A stretch of 39,364 nucleotides of DNA from Hyphomicrobiales bacterium (GCA_900470965.1 UCCS01000072.1:1-39364), one strand, 5' to 3'. Shown: positions 7,928-16,078, counted from the stretch's first letter. The notes: a model not told the origin generated them from the sequence alone. Numbers and translations are program-made.

Positions 7928-7975
7928 ACGCAATTCCGAACGCAAAACCGCGACGCACTTTTGCTGGAATTGCTT
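7928..7975. repeat. Second full copy of the interspersed repeat
   Basis: Inverted ends GCAATTCC (7930-7937) and GGAATTGC (7966-7973), with the same 28-nt spacing as the copy at 4910-4953 and only about five substitutions in the aligned 45 bases. It lies exactly between two convergent genes (CBS and patatin), where a stem-loop could end both transcripts. Confidence 0.75.
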
Positions 7976-7980
7976 GGGCG

Positions 7981-8949
7981 TCAGGGGTGCCTGGCGTAGA
8001 GTTCCTGCATACGCTGCAGCTCGGGCAGCCTTGCCCGGGCTTCCTCATAGCCACGTTCGATGGCTTCCCCCGCCCGATGGAATTCCGACAGGCCGATGTC
8101 CGACAGGCGCGGCTGCAGTGAGATATCGGGCGGATCGCCGGCAAGGCGCGCTCGCGCGATACGGTCCTGAATGATGTTGAAGGCCTGCACCATGACGCCG
8201 GTCATGCCCATCCTGGCGGCATAGGGCGCATCCCTCTGCTGCTGCACTTCGGCAGGCGAGAGGCTGGCATTGTGGCGAACGACGGCGGAACGGCCGTAGA
8301 GATCATAGTTGAGGTTGACGGCGACGACGAGCGGCTGCTCGTAGCTTCGGCAGACGGAAACCGGCACGGGATTGACGAGCGCGCCATCGACCAATGTGCG
8401 GTTATTGCTGCGCACCGGCTCGAAAATGCCGGGCAGGGCGTAGGATGCGCGGATCGCCGTGATCAGCGAACCATTGGCGATCCAGACTTCGTGCCCGGTG
8501 TTGACCTCGGCCGCGACGGCGACAAAGGGCCGGTCGAGATCCTCGATCGTCAGTCCTTCCAGATGTTCTTGCATGCGTTTGGTCAGCCGCATGCCACCGA
8601 AGAGGCCGGAGCCGCCGATCGTCAGGTCGAGCAGGCTTGCGATGCGGCGCATAGTGAGCGAACGAGCGAAACCTTCCAGCTCATCCAGCTTGCCGGCGAG
8701 ATAGCAGCCTCCGACGAGCGCGCCGATCGAGGTGCCGGCGATCATGCCGATCTCGATGTGAGCCTCATCGAGCGCACGCAGCACGCCGATATGCGCCCAG
8801 CCTCGAGCGGCGCCGCCGCCAAGCGCCAGGGCAAGCTTTGCTTTCTTTTCGGGAACGGCGAGCACAGGAGAAACGGGCGTATCGTCGCGCACCGCCAAGC
8901 CGGAACCGCCCCCATCGGAGCTTTGACGATTCATACTCCAGCCCAACAT
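7981..8949 (-). CDS. Patatin-like phospholipase (RssA/NTE-type)
   Basis: A 322-aa patatin-family lipid acyl hydrolase. The glycine-rich oxyanion loop GGGAARGWAHIGVL (44-57), the nucleophile elbow GTSIG with Ser74, and the DGA motif with Asp188 make up the complete Ser-Asp dyad. Residues 1-35 are low-complexity and probably disordered. There is no signal peptide, so it is likely cytoplasmic or at the inner face of the membrane. The ATG at 8949 follows GGGAGGAAGG. It lies downstream of folE and hisI on the same strand with a 117-bp gap, so it may be the last gene of that unit or have its own promoter. Physiological substrate unknown. Confidence 0.9.
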   Translation of the reverse strand: MLGWSMNRQSSDGGGSGLAVRDDTPVSPVLAVPEKKAKLALALGGGAARGWAHIGVLRALDEAHIEIGMIAGTSIGALVGGCYLAGKLDELEGFARSLTMRRIASLLDLTIGGSGLFGGMRLTKRMQEHLEGLTIEDLDRPFVAVAAEVNTGHEVWIANGSLITAIRASYALPGIFEPVRSNNRTLVDGALVNPVPVSVCRSYEQPLVVAVNLNYDLYGRSAVVRHNASLSPAEVQQQRDAPYAARMGMTGVMVQAFNIIQDRIARARLAGDPPDISLQPRLSDIGLSEFHRAGEAIERGYEEARARLPELQRMQELYARHP

Positions 8950-9066
8950 GGCGTTCCTTCCTCCCGGCAGAACACTGGGTTCCTATTAACCGCCCCGAAC
9001 CCTTTCCAAATTGTATATAGAGACGACCGGCGTCGCAATAAGGAGCAGGTGGCTGGGATATTTGGC

Positions 9067-9519
9067 CTATTTTCCGTAGATGTCCTTGGGATCGAAATGC
9101 AGGTCGTCATCGACGATGGTCAGCATGGGCTTTCCATCTTCCAGGGTGACGGTGCGGTAGAAGCAGGAGCGGCGGCCCGTGTGACAGGTCGCGTCATGGC
9201 CGGCGACCTCGACCTTCAGCCAGATGGCGTCCTGATCGCAGTCGGTGCGGATCTCCTTGACGGTCTGGAGATTGCCCGAGGTCTCGCCCTTCTTCCAGAG
9301 CTTGCCGCGCGAGCGGCTGAAATAGTGGGCGAAGCCGGTCTGGATGGTTAGCGCCAGGGCCTGCGCATTCATATGGGCGACCATCAGCAGTTCGCCATCA
9401 CCGGCATCGGTGACAATGGCCGTGATCAGACCGCGATCGTCGAAGCGCGGCGTGAAATCGCCAGCGTCCTCCAGCTCGGATTTATCGTCCGACGGCTGAT
9501 TGAAAATCAGTTCACTCAT
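9067..9519 (-). CDS. hisI: Phosphoribosyl-AMP cyclohydrolase
   Basis: Third step of histidine biosynthesis: opens the adenine ring of phosphoribosyl-AMP. 150 aa, a stand-alone HisI without the HisE pyrophosphohydrolase domain seen in the enterobacterial fusion. Conserved blocks are HMNAQAL, HYFSRSRGKLWKKGETSGN (65-83), DCDQDA (93-98, Mg/Zn ligands with Cys94) and the metal site CHTGRRSCFYR (Cys112, Cys119). It starts 25 nt after the folE stop on the same strand, so folE and hisI are probably one transcript. Both enzymes are cyclohydrolases acting on purine nucleotides, but in different pathways. Confidence 0.96.
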   Translation of the reverse strand: MSELIFNQPSDDKSELEDAGDFTPRFDDRGLITAIVTDAGDGELLMVAHMNAQALALTIQTGFAHYFSRSRGKLWKKGETSGNLQTVKEIRTDCDQDAIWLKVEVAGHDATCHTGRRSCFYRTVTLEDGKPMLTIVDDDLHFDPKDIYGK

Positions 9520-9544
9520 CGCGGCCCTCCTGAGGGAGCTGATC

Positions 9545-10159
9545 TCAGCGGCCCCTTACCATTGTCATGAATCGGACCTGATCGGCCGGTTCAGTCTTGA
9601 ACGTTCCAGTAAAGGTTGTCGTCAATGTGGTCGAACCCTGCTTCTGAACGCCGCGCATGGCCATGCACATATGTTCGGCCTCGATCATGACGGCGACACC
9701 GCGCGGGCGCAACGTTTCATCGATGGCCTTGGCGATCTGCGAGGTCATCGTTTCCTGCGTCTGCAGGCGGCGGCCGTAGATTTCGACGACGCGGGCGATC
9801 TTGGACAGGCCGAGAACGCGTCCGTCCGGCATATAGGCGACATGCGCCTTGCCGATGATCGGCACCATGTGATGTTCGCAGTGAGAGAAGAAGGGAATGT
9901 CCTTCACCAGCACCATGTCGTCATAACCGGCAACCTCCTCGAAGGTCCGGCCGAGCACGTCTTCCGGGCTCATTTCGTAGCCGGCGAAGAGCTCGCGATA
10001 AGACTTGGCGACGCGGGCAGGCGTATCCAGCAGGCCCTCACGCGACGGATCGTCGCCAGCCCAGCGCAGCAGGACACGAACGGCGTCCTCTGCCTCCTGC
10101 TGGGAGGGGCGATCGGATTCACGGGCGGTCTGCGGAAAGTTCTTGACGATGGCGTCCAT
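9545..10159 (-). CDS. folE: GTP cyclohydrolase I
   Basis: First committed step of tetrahydrofolate synthesis, GTP to 7,8-dihydroneopterin triphosphate; also feeds 7-deazaguanine pathways. 204 aa from the ATG at 10159, which follows AGGAG at 10170-10174. A longer in-frame reading to 10318 exists but covers the structured leader. Zinc ligands are Cys94 and His97 (SHCEHHMVPI) and Cys165 (EHMCMAMRG); the C-terminal QKQGSTTLTT block is also present. Full length for the family. First gene of the folE-hisI unit and divergent from the IscU-like gene. The leader hairpin next to the ribosome binding site suggests translational control. Confidence 0.96.
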   Translation of the reverse strand: MDAIVKNFPQTARESDRPSQQEAEDAVRVLLRWAGDDPSREGLLDTPARVAKSYRELFAGYEMSPEDVLGRTFEEVAGYDDMVLVKDIPFFSHCEHHMVPIIGKAHVAYMPDGRVLGLSKIARVVEIYGRRLQTQETMTSQIAKAIDETLRPRGVAVMIEAEHMCMAMRGVQKQGSTTLTTTFTGTFKTEPADQVRFMTMVRGR

Positions 10160-10164
10160 ATTCA

Positions 10165-10245
10165 ATGGTCTCCTGGTCCGCAACGCGGACCTTATTCGGA
10201 CTAGCCACTGGTACCCCAAGCGGGAATTCTTGCACCTTTGGCAGG
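10165..10245 (-). promoter_or_regulatory. Structured folE leader, candidate THF-II (folE-motif) riboswitch
   Basis: On the folE strand a perfect 7-bp hairpin, GGTCCGC-GTT-GCGGACC (10191 to 10175), sits directly before the AGGAG ribosome binding site. An upstream CTAGTCC (complement of about 10196-10202) can instead pair with GGACCAG in six of seven positions, so two mutually exclusive folds exist, one of them touching the ribosome binding site. Established knowledge: alphaproteobacterial folE genes often carry the THF-II riboswitch. Assignment to that class is inferred from position and architecture, not from a covariance match. Confidence 0.5.
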
Positions 10246-10466
10246 CTCCGGGGCTTTCCAGGCTCGCTTTCTCGAACCCTTCCGGCACGGTTTCCCAATC
10301 AAACTTATCCAGGCCCATTGCATTTCAATGGCCCTCGAACGACATACATATAGGAAGACGACCCTGGTATGTAAGTATGCTGTCGTTTGACTGTGTGTTT
10401 TTTGTTTACATGACAATCACATAGGAATTAGCGTCGCTTTTAGGCGTTTTTGGAGCCAAATCCGTC
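10246..10466. promoter_or_regulatory. Divergent promoter region between folE and the IscU-like gene
   Basis: Together with the folE leader, this fills the 307-bp gap at 10160-10466. On the minus strand CTATAT (10348-10353) is a good -10 candidate for folE, with a weaker -35 (CTTACA, 10370-10375) upstream. On the plus strand TTGACT (10387-10392) in a T-rich segment is a possible -35 for the IscU-like gene, but no clear -10 is at the right distance. No additional gene is seen. Confidence 0.35.
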
Positions 10467-10913
10467 ATGGATGACATCTATAACAGCAAAATCCTCGAAT
10501 TTGCCGGCAATATTCCTCTGACCGGCACGCTTGACGATGCGGATGCGAGCGCCCAGGCGCATTCCAGGCTCTGCGGCTCGAAAGTGCGCATCTGGCTGAA
10601 AATGGATGGCGATAGGATCAGCGCCTTTTCGCATGACGTGAGGGCCTGCGCCCTCGGCCAGGCCTCCTCCTCGATCATGGCCCGCCATGTTGTTGGCGCG
10701 ACATCAGGCGAAGTGCGCAAGGCACGCGAGGATATGCTCGCCATGCTGAAAGCGGATGGCGAGGGGCCGGATGGACGGTTCGCCGACATGCGCTATCTCC
10801 TTCCCGTGCGTGATTACAAGGCGCGTCATGCCTCCACCATGCTGACCTTCGACGCCGTCGTCGATGCCATCGGCCAGATAGAGGCAAAGCGCGCTGAAAC
10901 CGTCGAGGCGTAA
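10467..10913 (+). CDS. IscU/NifU-like iron-sulfur scaffold family protein lacking the third cysteine
   Basis: A 148-aa protein of the NifU-N/IscU fold. The first two cluster ligands are conserved: Cys36 (RLCGSKV) and Cys61 (VRACALGQASSS). The block that normally carries the third, PVR...C-A-T/S, reads PVRDYKARHAST, so His121 replaces the cysteine. A Cys2-His site could still hold a metal or labile cluster, but it may have another role. No IscS or SufS desulfurase is adjacent. It starts 4 nt before yidD on the same strand, so yidD and the DUF1697 gene should share its transcript, and it is divergent from folE. The ribosome binding site (GGAG, 11 nt before the ATG) is modest. Confidence 0.82.
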   Translation: MDDIYNSKILEFAGNIPLTGTLDDADASAQAHSRLCGSKVRIWLKMDGDRISAFSHDVRACALGQASSSIMARHVVGATSGEVRKAREDMLAMLKADGEGPDGRFADMRYLLPVRDYKARHASTMLTFDAVVDAIGQIEAKRAETVEA

Positions 10914-10916
10914 GCT

Positions 10917-11321
10917 ATGTGCGAATTCTGTTTGCTGCGCGAAGAAGAGGAAGACGAGGGCGGTGCCGCCGCGCCGAAGCCTCGCGCCCGACCGCTGCAG
11001 CGATTTTCGCGCAATTACCAAGGCCCGTTCCGCAAGACGCCTGACCGGCTTTTCGGCATGGGTCTCATTCGCCTCTATCAGCTGACGCTCTCCGGCTTCG
11101 TCGGCAATTCCTGCCGGCATATCCCGACCTGCTCCGAATATGGCTATGAGGCCGTCGCCCGCCATGGGCTCTGGGCCGGCGGCTGGATGACGCTCTTCCG
11201 CGTCGGCCGGTGCGGTCCGGGCGGCACAAGTGGGCTCGATCCGGTACCTGACAACCTCGAATCCCGTTTCCGCTGGTTTACGCCGTGGCGCTATTTCGCG
11301 CTTGGGCGGAAGGAGGCATAG
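10917..11321 (+). CDS. yidD: Membrane protein insertion efficiency factor YidD
   Basis: 134 aa. The YidD core (about 46-112) contains the diagnostic CRHIPTCSEYGYEAVARHG and RCGPGGTSGLDPVP blocks. YidD helps YidC place proteins in the inner membrane and usually sits beside rpmH, rnpA and yidC; here it is detached from that cluster. The first 45 residues (MCEFCLL, an acidic run, then Pro/Arg-rich) are an extension beyond the usual ~80-aa protein and look disordered. It follows the IscU-like gene by 3 nt and is followed at once by the GTG start of the DUF1697 gene, so translation of the three is probably linked. Confidence 0.93.
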   Translation: MCEFCLLREEEEDEGGAAAPKPRARPLQRFSRNYQGPFRKTPDRLFGMGLIRLYQLTLSGFVGNSCRHIPTCSEYGYEAVARHGLWAGGWMTLFRVGRCGPGGTSGLDPVPDNLESRFRWFTPWRYFALGRKEA

Positions 11322-11322
11322 G

Positions 11323-11850
11323 GTGTGTACCTTCATCGCACTTCTGCACAGCATCGTCCTGACATCTGAGCGGCGCGTGATCATGGAGGATCTGCGAAAG
11401 CTTGCCGAAGAGCTGGGCTATCGTGAACCGCGCACACTGGTCTCCACCGGCAACCTCGTGTTCGAGGCCGATGAAATGCGGCCGCATGAAGTCGAAGAGC
11501 AGTTGGAGGAGGCTTTTGAAGAAAAATTCGGCAAACATGTCGATATCATCGTGCGCAGCGACTGCACCTGGATGGCGCTCTGCAGCGCCAATCCCTTCAA
11601 GGACGGCGTTGGCGACCAGGTGATCGTGCGCGTCAACCGGTTGCCGATCGACCCGGACAAGGTGGAAGCGCTGAAGCCGCTTCTGTCGGAGGGGCAGCGG
11701 ATGGAGCTGGTCGGCTGCGATCTTTGGATCGATTTCCACGGCAAGCCCAGCCAATCGCAGCTGCTATCGGCGCTCACGACCAAGCGCATGGGTGTCGGAA
11801 CGATGCGCAACTGGAACACCGTGCGTGGCCTTTTTGAAATGGTCCTGTAG
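11323..11850 (+). CDS. DUF1697 family protein
   Basis: A 175-aa DUF1697 protein of unknown function. The family pattern is visible: an N-terminal strand (TFIALLHSIVLTS), a helix with EDLRKLAEELGY, the block TLVSTGNLVFEA, and near the C-terminus KRMGVGTMRNWNTV. The start is assigned to the GTG at 11323 because AGGAGG lies six bases before it (11311-11316) and because it restores the first beta strand of the family; the first internal ATG would cut off that strand. The GTG begins 1 nt after the yidD stop. The usual LRGINVGG motif is replaced by LLHSIVLTSERR. The function cannot be inferred. Confidence 0.85.
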   Translation: MCTFIALLHSIVLTSERRVIMEDLRKLAEELGYREPRTLVSTGNLVFEADEMRPHEVEEQLEEAFEEKFGKHVDIIVRSDCTWMALCSANPFKDGVGDQVIVRVNRLPIDPDKVEALKPLLSEGQRMELVGCDLWIDFHGKPSQSQLLSALTTKRMGVGTMRNWNTVRGLFEMVL

Positions 11851-11972
11851 GCTCGCTTCTCCTTTACTCAGACACCAAATATCAGTATCAGGCGGCAGCG
11901 GCATTCCCGGTGGATGACGCTTCCGTTTCAACCACCCGCATTCGTTGGCGGGACTGGACAAGGAGAATTTGA

Positions 11973-13979
11973 ATGTCCCAATCCGTTTCCCTGACATTTC
12001 CCGATGGTTCGGTGCGCAGCTTCCCGGCTGGCGCGACCGGCAAGGATGTTGCCGAATCCATTTCCAAGTCGCTCGCCAAGAGCGCTGTCGCGATTGCGAT
12101 CGACGGCACCGTGCAAGACCTTTCCGATGCCGTCACCGACGGCAAGATCGAGATCATCACGCGCAAGGATGGCCGCGCGCTGGAACTCATCCGGCATGAT
12201 GCCGCACACGTGATGGCAGAAGCCGTACAGGAACTGTGGCCTGGCACGCAGGTGACGATCGGCCCCGTGATCGAGAACGGCTTCTATTACGACTTTGCCA
12301 AGAACGAGCCTTTCACGCCCGACGATCTGCCCAAGATCGAAAAGAAGATGAAGGAGATCATTGCCCGCAATGCGCCCTTCACCAAGCAGATCTGGTCGCG
12401 CGAGAAGGCCAAGGAAGTTTTTGCCGCAAAGGGCGAACAGTACAAGGTCGAGCTCGTCGATGCGATTCCCGAAGGGCAGGATCTGAAGATCTACAATCAG
12501 GGCGAATGGTTCGACCTTTGCCGTGGCCCGCACATGGCCTCCACCGGCCAGGTCGGCACCGCCTTCAAGCTGATGAAGGTTGCCGGCGCCTATTGGCGCG
12601 GCGACAGCAACAACGCCATGCTCTCGCGTATCTACGGCACGGCATGGGCTGACCAGGCCGATCTCGACAATTACTTGCATATGCTGGCGGAAGCCGAAAA
12701 GCGCGACCACCGCAAGCTCGGCCGCGAAATGGACCTGTTCCATTTCCAGGAAGAAGGCCCGGGCGTCGTCTTCTGGCATGGCAAGGGCTGGCGCATCTTC
12801 CAGTCGCTCGTCTCCTACATGCGTCGTCGGCTCGCCGTCGACTATCAAGAGGTCAACGCGCCGCAGGTGCTCGACACCGCACTCTGGGAAACCTCGGGTC
12901 ACTGGGGCTGGTATCAGGAAAACATGTTCGCCGTGAAATCGGCCCATGCCATGACGCATCCCGAAGACAAGGAAGCGGATAACCGCGTCTTTGCGCTGAA
13001 GCCGATGAACTGCCCCGGTCACGTGCAGATCTTCAAGCATGGCCTGAAATCCTATCGCGAGCTGCCGATCCGTCTCGCCGAATTCGGCCTTGTGCATCGC
13101 TACGAGCCCTCGGGCGCACTGCACGGGCTGATGCGCGTGCGCGGCTTCACGCAGGACGACGCGCACATCTTCTGCACCGACGAGCAGATGGCAGCCGAAT
13201 GCTTGAAGATCAACGACCTGATCCTCTCGGTTTATGAAGACTTCGGCTTCAAGGAAATCGTTGTGAAGCTCTCCACCCGTCCGGACAAGCGCGTCGGCAC
13301 CGATGCGCTCTGGGATCGGGCGGAAGCCGTCATGACCGATGTGCTGAAGACGATCGAGGCGCAGTCCGAGGGACGCATCAAGACCGGCATCCTGCCGGGC
13401 GAGGGCGCTTTCTACGGGCCGAAGTTCGAATATACGCTGAAGGACGCGATCGGCCGCGAATGGCAGTGCGGCACGACGCAGGTCGACTTCAACCTGCCGG
13501 AACGCTTCGGCGCCTTCTACATCGACAGCAATTCGGAAAAGACCCAACCCGTGATGATCCATCGCGCCATCTGCGGCTCGATGGAGCGCTTCCTCGGCAT
13601 CCTGATCGAGAACTTCGCCGGCCATCTGCCGCTGTGGGTTTCGCCGCTGCAGGTCGTCGTCGCGACGATCACCTCGGAAGCTGACGGCTACGGCCAGGAA
13701 GTGGCCGAGGCGCTGCGCGACGCCGGACTGCATGTCGAGACCGACTTCCGTAACGAGAAGATCAATTACAAGATCCGCGAACATTCCGTTACGAAAGTTC
13801 CCGTCATCATCGTCTGCGGCAAGAAGGAAGCCGAGGAGCGCACGGTCAATATCCGCCGCCTCGGCAGCCAGGAGCAGACATCGATGTCGCTGGATTCGGC
13901 GATCGAAAGCCTTGCCCTGGAGGCAACACCGCCCGATATCCGTCGTAAGCTCGAGGCAAAGAAGGCCAAGGCAGCCTGA
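11973..13979 (+). CDS. thrS: Threonyl-tRNA synthetase
   Basis: Charges tRNA-Thr. 668 aa with all four modules: TGS (1-65), the editing domain with HDAAH (His75, His79) and CRGPH (Cys183, His187), the class II catalytic core, and the C-terminal anticodon-binding domain (about 555-668). The zinc that selects threonine is held by Cys347 (MNCPGH), His398 and His530. Motif 2 is RYEPSG...MRVRGFTQDD and motif 3 HRAICGSMERF. It starts at the ATG behind AAGGAG, 122 nt after the DUF1697 gene. The leader has a small GC hairpin (CCCGC/GCGGG, about 11935-11952) just before the ribosome binding site, but no clear operator like the E. coli thrS one. Confidence 0.98.
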   Translation: MSQSVSLTFPDGSVRSFPAGATGKDVAESISKSLAKSAVAIAIDGTVQDLSDAVTDGKIEIITRKDGRALELIRHDAAHVMAEAVQELWPGTQVTIGPVIENGFYYDFAKNEPFTPDDLPKIEKKMKEIIARNAPFTKQIWSREKAKEVFAAKGEQYKVELVDAIPEGQDLKIYNQGEWFDLCRGPHMASTGQVGTAFKLMKVAGAYWRGDSNNAMLSRIYGTAWADQADLDNYLHMLAEAEKRDHRKLGREMDLFHFQEEGPGVVFWHGKGWRIFQSLVSYMRRRLAVDYQEVNAPQVLDTALWETSGHWGWYQENMFAVKSAHAMTHPEDKEADNRVFALKPMNCPGHVQIFKHGLKSYRELPIRLAEFGLVHRYEPSGALHGLMRVRGFTQDDAHIFCTDEQMAAECLKINDLILSVYEDFGFKEIVVKLSTRPDKRVGTDALWDRAEAVMTDVLKTIEAQSEGRIKTGILPGEGAFYGPKFEYTLKDAIGREWQCGTTQVDFNLPERFGAFYIDSNSEKTQPVMIHRAICGSMERFLGILIENFAGHLPLWVSPLQVVVATITSEADGYGQEVAEALRDAGLHVETDFRNEKINYKIREHSVTKVPVIIVCGKKEAEERTVNIRRLGSQEQTSMSLDSAIESLALEATPPDIRRKLEAKKAKAA

Positions 13980-14104
13980 AAATTGCCTTTTGGATAATGG
14001 CAGCGCCCGGCATTGATCTGCTCGGCGCTGTCAGAAATCTGACATGCAACAGTAATATAGCCGCCAAAAAACAGGGGACGGGTTTCATCCCGGCAGGCAT
14101 TCGA

Positions 14105-14944
14105 GTGCGCTTCAAAGAGCTTTCCTACGCGAACGAACGAGATCCGCGCTTCAAGCGCTGGCTCATCCGCTCCATCGAGGGCCTTTCCGGCCGTGACCGC
14201 TATGTACGGCTCTACGACATCTGGCGCTCCGACATTGTCGGCAAAAGCGACCGCGTCTTCGGCAAGATGCTCGATCTCATCGATGTCGAGATCAATGTGA
14301 AGGGCAGCTGGCCGCTCGAGCCGGTGCCGGACGAGCCGATCGTCATCGTCGCCAACCATCCCTTCGGCATAGGCGACGGTATTGCGGTGCTGGCGCTAGC
14401 CGAGCAGATTGGTCGTCCGTTCCGGGTACTGATCCACAATGATCTCCTGAAGGTGCCGGAAATGGCGCCTTATTCGCTGCCGATCTCCTTCGAGGAGACC
14501 AAGGAAGCGATGGCGATGAACATGAAGAGCCGGCACGAGGCAGTTCGCCTGCTGAAGGAAGGCACGACGATCGTGATTTTTCCGGCTGGCGGCGTGGCCA
14601 CCGCCAAGAAGGGCTTCGGCCGCGCCGAAGACCTGCCGTGGAAGATGTTCCCGGCCAAGCTCATCCAGGCGACCCGCGCCAGCGTGCTGCCGATCTATTT
14701 CGAGGGCCAGAACGGCCGGCTCTTCCATATCGCCAGCAGGGTTTCGATGACGCTGCGCCTGTCGCTGCTCATCCGCGAATTCCGCCGTCTTTCAGGCAGC
14801 ACGATCACCGCGCATGTGGGTAGGGTACTGTCCTGGGAAGAACTCAGCAGCGGCAGCGACCGCAAGGATCTGCTCGCCCGTCTCTTTGACGCCGTCTTCT
14901 CGATGGCGCCGAAGAAGAAGGCCTTCCTCAAGCGCGCAAGCTGA
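14105..14944 (+). CDS. Lysophospholipid acyltransferase family protein (PlsC-like)
   Basis: A glycerolipid acyltransferase-fold enzyme, 279 aa from the GTG at 14105. Key motifs are NHPFGIGDG (catalytic His and Asp with five residues between them, the spacing seen in the hemolysin-like branch rather than classical HX4D PlsC) and FPAGGVAT (phosphate-binding FPxG block). The likely job is transfer of an acyl group onto a lysophospholipid or ornithine-lipid precursor, but the acceptor cannot be read from sequence. Start choice is uncertain: an ATG at 13997 adds 36 residues without family-like sequence, while the GTG gives VRFKELSYANERDPRF as N-terminus; neither has a strong ribosome binding site. 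Its 3' end faces a convergent gene 27 bp away. Confidence 0.8.
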   Translation: MRFKELSYANERDPRFKRWLIRSIEGLSGRDRYVRLYDIWRSDIVGKSDRVFGKMLDLIDVEINVKGSWPLEPVPDEPIVIVANHPFGIGDGIAVLALAEQIGRPFRVLIHNDLLKVPEMAPYSLPISFEETKEAMAMNMKSRHEAVRLLKEGTTIVIFPAGGVATAKKGFGRAEDLPWKMFPAKLIQATRASVLPIYFEGQNGRLFHIASRVSMTLRLSLLIREFRRLSGSTITAHVGRVLSWEELSSGSDRKDLLARLFDAVFSMAPKKKAFLKRAS

Positions 14945-14971
14945 ACATTTCCGGAGATTTCGGACGCGGCG

Positions 14972-16078
14972 TCAGTCGAGGCTGGCGCCGTCGCCGCTTT
15001 GCAGATCTTCATAGGACGGCAAGGGCGGCTGCGGCGGGATCTCGCCGCCCGGCTGGGGCACACCCTTCGGCCCGGCCGCGGCCTGTCCTGGCGGCACGGC
15101 TGTGGCGGCCGGAGCAATCGGCTGCTGGGCCTGCTGGTTCTTCATCAGCACTTCGACATCGGTATTGACGCCGGCAGCGACGGTGAAGTCACGCTGATAG
15201 ATCTTGTCCTTGTTGCGGGCGACCGCCGTGTATTCACCTTCCGCCAGGACCATGGCCGGAAAGGCGCTCACACTTTCGCCGACGCTGTCGCCGGCCGCTG
15301 TCAGGATCGACCAGGCGGTATCGGCAATCGCTTCGCCGCCGGTTTCCGAGACCAGCTTGAAATTGATCTGTGCCGCCCTGTGCTGGATCGTCGCTTCGGT
15401 GAGCTTGCCAGCCTCCACCTGGATGTCGGCACGGATGGTCGCGTTGACATTGCCGTATTCGGAGACGACGTGATAGGTGCCGGCGTTGAGGCGCACGACC
15501 GTATTCGGCGGCACGTCGGCCATGACAAGGCCGCGCTCGCCGTCGTCGCGGACTTCCGCGGAATAGATCGAAAAGCTCAGCTGGTTGGGCCGAATGCGGA
15601 CATCGGAGCCGGAGACGGCGTTGAGCAGCAGCCCGCCGGCATCGAGAACCATCACCTGCTTGTCGACTGCGCCTTCATCCGACACCGTCAGCTTCTTGGT
15701 GACGCCGGCGCGGCCGAAGGAAACGTTGACGAAATAATCGCCGGCAGCAAGCTGGAACGCTGCGGTGCCACCACGGGAGCTGGCGATGAGCGGCAGCTTG
15801 CCGTCATTTCCAGCGACGGGACTGAATACATACCAGGAAAGCCCGTCTTCGACAGGCGCGCCATCGGCCGTGAGTTTGGCTTCCAGCGAGACGTCGCGCA
15901 GATGCACGCCTTCCTGCGCCGTGCCTGGCGCGATGAACGCGTTGAGCTTCGGCATTTTCGGCGTCGATTCGAGCTGCTTGAACTCCTTGAAGGCGTCCTG
16001 GGCGGCGGCGCCAAACGGCGTCAGCAACATCAGGGCAACAGCAAGGCCGATCCGTGCAAAAGGCAAAATGCCAAACAT
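14972..16078 (-). CDS. Exported conserved hypothetical protein with repeated beta-sandwich-like segments
   Basis: A secreted or periplasmic protein of about 368 aa with a clear signal peptide (FARIGLAVALMLLTPFGAAAQ, cleavage after AAA). The body is made of successive ~80-residue segments rich in beta strands with similar pieces (SWYVFSPV/AWSILTAAG, LAAGDYFVNVSFG/LNAGTYHVVSEYG/LAEGEYTAVARN). This suggests repeated carboxypeptidase-regulatory or Ig-like modules. The last 50 residues are Pro/Gln/Ala-rich. I recognise no enzyme motif. The ATG at 16078 is chosen because it gives a compact signal peptide; an in-frame GTG at 16120 would add 14 residues. Neither has a strong ribosome binding site. 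The gene is convergent with the acyltransferase gene and divergent from the nitroreductase gene. Confidence 0.75.
   Translation of the reverse strand: MFGILPFARIGLAVALMLLTPFGAAAQDAFKEFKQLESTPKMPKLNAFIAPGTAQEGVHLRDVSLEAKLTADGAPVEDGLSWYVFSPVAGNDGKLPLIASSRGGTAAFQLAAGDYFVNVSFGRAGVTKKLTVSDEGAVDKQVMVLDAGGLLLNAVSGSDVRIRPNQLSFSIYSAEVRDDGERGLVMADVPPNTVVRLNAGTYHVVSEYGNVNATIRADIQVEAGKLTEATIQHRAAQINFKLVSETGGEAIADTAWSILTAAGDSVGESVSAFPAMVLAEGEYTAVARNKDKIYQRDFTVAAGVNTDVEVLMKNQQAQQPIAPAATAVPPGQAAAGPKGVPQPGGEIPPQPPLPSYEDLQSGDGASLD

Noticed and set aside
10160..10318. 53-codon N-terminal extension of folE
   Set aside because: No ribosome binding site at the distal start; the region is the structured leader, and the ATG at 10159 has AGGAG and gives the family-typical length.
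11914..11994. 26-codon open frame overlapping the thrS start, possible leader peptide
   Set aside because: No ribosome binding site and only two Thr codons, so there is no sign of attenuation by threonine.
11928..13784. 618-aa minus-strand reading frame antisense to thrS
   Set aside because: thrS is certain from its motifs; the antisense frame is a by-product of high-GC codon use and resembles no protein family.
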